From Thermoplasmata archaeon (lineage in GTDB: Archaea > Thermoplasmatota > Thermoplasmata > RBG-16-68-12), in NCBI GenBank assembly GCA_021788795.1, contig JAJYKG010000075.1:1-9166 (forward strand): a stretch of 9,166 bases of DNA, in the 5' to 3' direction. Position 1 is the first letter of the stretch. Every line of letters starts with the position of its first letter. Positions 6,620-9,166 of the stretch are shown in pieces. Below the pieces are notes generated by a model that saw only the letters and a list, made by a program, of their open reading frames with translations, did no database searches and had not been told where the DNA came from. A program made the position numbers and the translations under genes.

Positions 6620-7357
6620 TCACAGCGGCTCGGTGTAGTCCTCGAGTTTGAGCTGCGGCGCCTCGGCCTTCCGCTGGTCCGGCCGCCGGATCCGACGCTG
6701 CATCTCGGACTGGACGCGGTTGAACGTCTCCATCTCGATGAGCGCCTCATGCCGGCCCCGCTTGATGCCGCCGTTCAGCCGCGCGAGGCCGCAATACACC
6801 GGGTTGCTCAGGATGTTCGCGATCGTCTGGCTGGCCCAGGCGCGACCCGTCTTCGTCCGGAAGCCCTCCCGGTTCAGCTCCTGGCAGATCTTCGCGATGC
6901 CCTTGCCCTCGAGGTACCGCCGGAAGATGATCGAGACCACGCGGGCCTCCTCCGGCCGCACCTGGAGGGCGCCGTTGACGTAGTCGTAGCCGTAAGGGCT
7001 GGCGTACGCGAGGAAGGAGCTCGTCTTCTTCGCCGCGGCGCTCAGCGCCTCCGCGCTCTGCTGGCCGCGGGCGCGCCGGACCACCTCGCGCTCGTTGAGG
7101 TTCCGCTCGACGCACAACCGCCGCAGGGCCTCCTCCTCGTCCTGGGCCCCGTAATGCTGGAGCAGCTCGCGCGTGGAACCGAAACGCATGTAGACCTCCC
7201 AGAACAGGAGGGCGTCTGCGGGCGCGGAGTCCGCGCAGTGCTTGCACAGCAGGACCTTCTCGCGGCGGATCGTCGGGTCGCCGCGGGGGTTCGCGTCCAC
7301 CTCGTGGTTGGTGAGGTTCTTCGCGGTCCAGCAGCGCTGGCAGCGGCCCTCGGGCAT
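6620..7357 (-). CDS. Zinc-knuckle protein with a Recombinase domain but no catalytic domain
   Basis: A 245-aa product. Residues 6-41 form a likely zinc site: Cys6, Cys9, Cys38 and Cys41 (CQRC and CKHC), with His18 in NHEVDANPRGDP. The layout recalls the HNH fold, but the usual catalytic HH and final CH are replaced by NHE and CAD, so nuclease activity is doubtful. A charged helical linker (about 55-115) follows. Then a Recombinase domain (about 119-225) contains PYGYDYVNGAL, GKGIAKICQELN, TKTGRAW and ILSNPVYCG, ending with FNRVQ. The N-terminal serine recombinase domain is absent. The ATG at 7357 comes two bases after the stop of the catalytic gene, with GGAGG (7365-7369) inside that gene's end, so the two are probably translationally coupled. 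Likely a DNA-binding partner or directionality subunit; a decayed recombinase is the alternative. Confidence 0.8.
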   Translation of the reverse strand: MPEGRCQRCWTAKNLTNHEVDANPRGDPTIRREKVLLCKHCADSAPADALLFWEVYMRFGSTRELLQHYGAQDEEEALRRLCVERNLNEREVVRRARGQQSAEALSAAAKKTSSFLAYASPYGYDYVNGALQVRPEEARVVSIIFRRYLEGKGIAKICQELNREGFRTKTGRAWASQTIANILSNPVYCGLARLNGGIKRGRHEALIEMETFNRVQSEMQRRIRRPDQRKAEAPQLKLEDYTEPL

Positions 7358-7359
7358 GG

Positions 7360-8181
7360 TCAGGCCTCCAGCTGGGTCGGCGGCTCGTGGGCCGTGGCGA
7401 AGGGCGCGCGCGCCCGGAGGGCCTGCTGGACCTGGTTGAACAGGTCGACGGAAACGATGGGCTCGTGCTCCGCCTTCCGCTCGAACCGGTCCCACCGGAG
7501 GTGGCCGGCGTAGACCGGGTTGTGCAGGATGCGGTAGATCTTGACCGAGGTCCAGGACGCCCCGCGTTTGGTGACGATATGCTCGTCGTTGAGCTCGCTG
7601 GCGATCTCTTCCATCGTCTTTCCGGCCTGCGCCCTCTCGAAGATATCCCTCACGATGACCGCCTCACGGTCGTTGATTCGAAGGGCACCCTCGGAAACCT
7701 CGTAGCCGAGGGGCGCAGGGAAACCGAGGACGCCCGGACCGGTCTTCGCCTTCTGCGACATCCCGATGTAGACGCGCTCGCCGATCTGCTCGGACTCGAG
7801 CTGGGCGATGCGCTGGATGATGTCCATCACGAACCGTCCCATGGCGGTCGTCGTGTCCAGGGATTCGGTGGCCGAGACGAAGTCCTTCTCCGCCGCGCCC
7901 AGGGACTCCATCATCTCCATGAAGTTCCGGGAGTTGCGGTGGATCCGGTCCATCTTCAGGACGAGGATCGTGTCCCAGGCGTCCCGTTCCTCCATCATCT
8001 TCTGGTAGGCGGGGCGGCGGATGTTCCGACCGGAGTGGCCGTCATCGCGGTAGATCCCGGCGACCTCCCACCCGCGCGCTTGGCAGTAAGCGCGCAGCCG
8101 CTCCTCCTGGGCGGCCAGGGAGAAGCCTTCCTTGGCCTGGTCCTCAGTGGATACTCTCGTGTAGATAGCAACGCGTACCAC
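7360..8181 (-). CDS. Serine recombinase, catalytic plus Recombinase domain
   Basis: DNA-cleaving recombinase of the large serine (resolvase/invertase) superfamily, 273 aa from the chosen start. Residues 3-145 are the catalytic domain: VAIYTRVSTEDQ with nucleophile Ser11 and Arg9, DGHSGRNIRRP (48-57) and LKMDRIHRNSRNF (75-87) with active-site arginines, then a long helix around 115-145 (GRFVMDIIQRIAQLESEQIGER). A Recombinase domain follows (about 153-257) with FPAPLGYEV, GKTMEEIASELN, TKRGASW and ILHNPVYAG. The protein stops there; the zinc ribbon and coiled coil usual in this group are missing, so it is much shorter than typical 400-600 aa members. The GTG at 8181 gives the conventional short lead (MVRVAIY); in-frame GTGs at 8190 and 8271 are alternatives, and none has a strong binding site. 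No active-site residue appears lost. Confidence 0.9.
   Translation of the reverse strand: MVRVAIYTRVSTEDQAKEGFSLAAQEERLRAYCQARGWEVAGIYRDDGHSGRNIRRPAYQKMMEERDAWDTILVLKMDRIHRNSRNFMEMMESLGAAEKDFVSATESLDTTTAMGRFVMDIIQRIAQLESEQIGERVYIGMSQKAKTGPGVLGFPAPLGYEVSEGALRINDREAVIVRDIFERAQAGKTMEEIASELNDEHIVTKRGASWTSVKIYRILHNPVYAGHLRWDRFERKAEHEPIVSVDLFNQVQQALRARAPFATAHEPPTQLEA
7365..7369 (-). promoter_or_regulatory. Ribosome binding site for the zinc-knuckle partner gene
   Basis: GGAGG on the minus strand, inside the last codons of the catalytic recombinase gene and 7 bases before the ATG at 7357. It decides against longer open-frame starts and supports coupled translation of the pair. Confidence 0.75.
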
Positions 8182-8233
8182 TGAGTGCACCCATCCCGTG
8201 CATGTGAGAATGAGACTTTGAGTAAAAAAGCCT

Positions 8234-8269
8234 GACGGTCCGTCTGACTTGACCTCAGGCGTGTCAGAC
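8234..8269 (-). promoter_or_regulatory. Inverted repeats upstream of the recombinase gene, candidate operator or att site
   Basis: GACGG-T-CCGTC (8234-8244) overlaps GTCTGAC (8242-8248), which is mirrored by GTCAGAC (8263-8269), and CCTGA (8231-8235) is mirrored by TCAGG (8255-8259). The cluster lies about 50-90 bp before the recombinase start and beside a T-rich TATA-like element. It is a natural place for self-repression or for a recombination site. The role is inferred. Confidence 0.35.
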
Positions 8270-8415
8270 ACGTCCGAGTCTGGCCCCCGGGCGAGACGGG
8301 CTGATTCTTATTCAAATGGGCTTATGGAACCGAAGCGCCGCCCGGTCCGCCGGTCGGAGCCTGCGAACGCCGTGCTATGTAATGGCACGATAAACCCGCG
8401 TCTATGTCACGCCGC

Positions 8416-8504
8416 GGAATATATTCCCGGACACGCGTCCGGCTATATGATTTCATGTGCCAGCTATCCAGCGTCATCCGGAATTATAACCGCTGGAATA
8501 TATT
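8416..8504. repeat. Two direct copies of GGAATATATT
   Basis: Identical 10-bp copies at 8416-8425 and 8495-8504, 79 bp apart, in a GC-rich genome. Each is next to a GC-rich hairpin arm (8427-8442 and 8467-8497). AATATATT is self-complementary and TATA-like, so the copies could serve promoters on either strand or bind a protein. Confidence 0.4.
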
Positions 8505-8510
8505 ACTCGG

Positions 8511-9166
8511 TTACCGCCTGGTCTTCCGCGACCGGAGCTCGTCCAGCACTTCCTTCGCGCGGTCCATCCGCACCTTCCGCTCCTTGACGAGGACCGCGGC
8601 CACTTGGTCGACCTCCTCGCCCGCCGCCCCGACGGTCGCGGCGATGTTGCGCGCATGGAGAGACATGTGTCCCCGCTGAATGCCTTCGGTGGCGAGGGCG
8701 CGGAGAGCGGCGAAGTTCTGGGCCAGGCCGACGGACGCGATGACCTCGGCGAGCTCGGCCGCGGTCTTGACCCCCAGGAGCTTGACGTTGGCCTTCGCGG
8801 TGGGGTGCACCGCGGTGGCGCCGCCGATGAGGCCCACGGGCATGGGCATCTCGATGGTCCCCACCAGGTCGCCGTGGGCGTCCTTCTCCCAGGTGGTCAG
8901 GGAGCGGTAGCCGCCGGACTTCCACGCGGCGTAGGAGTGGGCCCCGGCCTCGATCGCTCGCCAGTCGTTGCCCGTGGCGACCACGACGGCGTCCACCCCG
9001 TTCATGATGCCCTTGTTGTGCGTCGCGCAGCGGAACGGGTCGGCGTCCGCGAAGGCGTAGGCCTGGACGATGCCGTCCACGACTTCCTCGCCCGGGATCG
9101 CCTCCGTCTTGATCGCGTCCTTCGTGAAGACGGCGCGGGCGCGGGCGAGGCGCTTCACGGCCAGGT
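8511..9166 (-). CDS. Class II HMG-CoA reductase, C-terminal part
   Basis: Converts HMG-CoA to mevalonate in the pathway to archaeal isoprenoid lipids. Only the last 217 or so codons of an expected length near 420 are present; the frame runs off the window end, and the GTG at 9158 is internal. Recognisable class II features include HNKGIMNG with the active-site lysine and asparagine, ATGNDWRA with the catalytic aspartate, EMPMPVGLIGGAT, and GIQRGHMSLHARN carrying the catalytic histidine. The sequence strongly resembles the Pseudomonas mevalonii type rather than the class I enzyme of most archaea. Class II enzymes are known from Thermoplasma and Archaeoglobus, where they serve biosynthesis. The stop is TAA at 8511-8513. 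Cofactor preference cannot be read from this part. Confidence 0.95.
   Translation of the reverse strand, partial: LAVKRLARARAVFTKDAIKTEAIPGEEVVDGIVQAYAFADADPFRCATHNKGIMNGVDAVVVATGNDWRAIEAGAHSYAAWKSGGYRSLTTWEKDAHGDLVGTIEMPMPVGLIGGATAVHPTAKANVKLLGVKTAAELAEVIASVGLAQNFAALRALATEGIQRGHMSLHARNIAATVGAAGEEVDQVAAVLVKERKVRMDRAKEVLDELRSRKTRR

Larger units (their letters stand above)
8182..8510. other. Intergenic region between recombinase and HMG-CoA reductase
   Basis: About 330 bp with no convincing gene. Minus-strand TTTTTTACTC (8221-8230) could be a weak TATA element for the recombinase. Inverted repeats are frequent: GACGG/CCGTC at 8234-8244, GTCTGAC (8242-8248) with GTCAGAC (8263-8269), CGTGC/GCACG at 8371-8389, CCGGAC/GTCCGG at 8427-8442, TCCAGCG (8467-8473) with CGCTGGA (8491-8497), and TAACCG (8487-8492) with CGGTTA (8508-8513). 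GGAATATATT occurs twice, at 8416-8425 and 8495-8504. The hairpins next to 8511 may end reductase transcription, although no T-run follows. Confidence 0.55.

Noticed and set aside
6366..6623. 85-aa minus-strand open frame whose GTG overlaps the second recombinase stop as GTGA
   Set aside because: The overlap looks operon-like, but the product is low-complexity, no ribosome binding site is close, and no motif is seen.
6620..8181. A single large serine recombinase broken by a frameshift
   Set aside because: Both halves carry their own Recombinase domain, so they do not add up to one protein. The second has its own ATG and GGAGG.
8324..8455. 44-aa minus-strand open frame between HMG-CoA reductase and the recombinase
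   Set aside because: No ribosome binding site and no recognisable sequence; it runs through several inverted repeats.

Overview
The window suggests a GC-rich archaeon, most likely an uncultured member of the Thermoplasmatota. Archaeal affiliation rests on a replication factor C large subunit, a Taw1-type radical SAM enzyme for wyosine, an archaeal NOG1-like GTPase and an archaeal-length PdxS. The class II HMG-CoA reductase, a form shared by Thermoplasmata, Archaeoglobus and some bacteria, points to the Thermoplasmata side. The clade is an inference from gene content; no rRNA gene is present.

Layout. Bases 1-380 hold no convincing gene but contain several hairpins. The last, at 346-378, could pair away the ribosome binding site of pdxS, and its left arm can pair instead with 326-332. 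pdxS (+, 381-1400) is followed by a convergent NOG1-like GTPase (-, 1318-2337) whose 3' end overlaps it by 83 bp. Upstream of the GTPase on the minus strand is a VTT/DedA-like membrane protein (2375-2908) with its own TATA box and probably a leaderless TTG start. Next is a compact minus-strand operon, rfcL - unknown 172-aa protein - taw1 (5870 down to 2963). Its first two genes overlap by 11 bp and the last two are 9 bp apart.

From 5871 to 6619 lies about 750 bp with no supportable gene. It has an AT-rich promoter-like island at 5998-6090, rich in direct and inverted repeats, and a 26-bp near-perfect palindrome at 6253-6278. Then comes a minus-strand pair of recombinase genes. The upstream gene (7360-8181) encodes a serine recombinase with an intact N-terminal catalytic domain and one Recombinase domain, but no zinc ribbon. 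Two bases after its stop, with a strong GGAGG site, begins the second gene (6620-7357). It encodes a protein with a CxxC...CxxC, HNH-like zinc knuckle and a second, paralogous Recombinase domain, but no catalytic domain. The intergenic DNA on both sides is rich in inverted repeats. The window ends inside a minus-strand class II HMG-CoA reductase gene (8511 to the edge).

The genes are mainly housekeeping: vitamin B6 synthesis, a translation-related GTPase, tRNA modification, clamp loading and isoprenoid lipid synthesis. The accessory part is the recombinase pair with its flanks (about 5998-8505). It is the best candidate for an unusual system: a two-subunit serine recombinase in which catalysis and zinc-dependent DNA contact are on separate, translationally coupled polypeptides.
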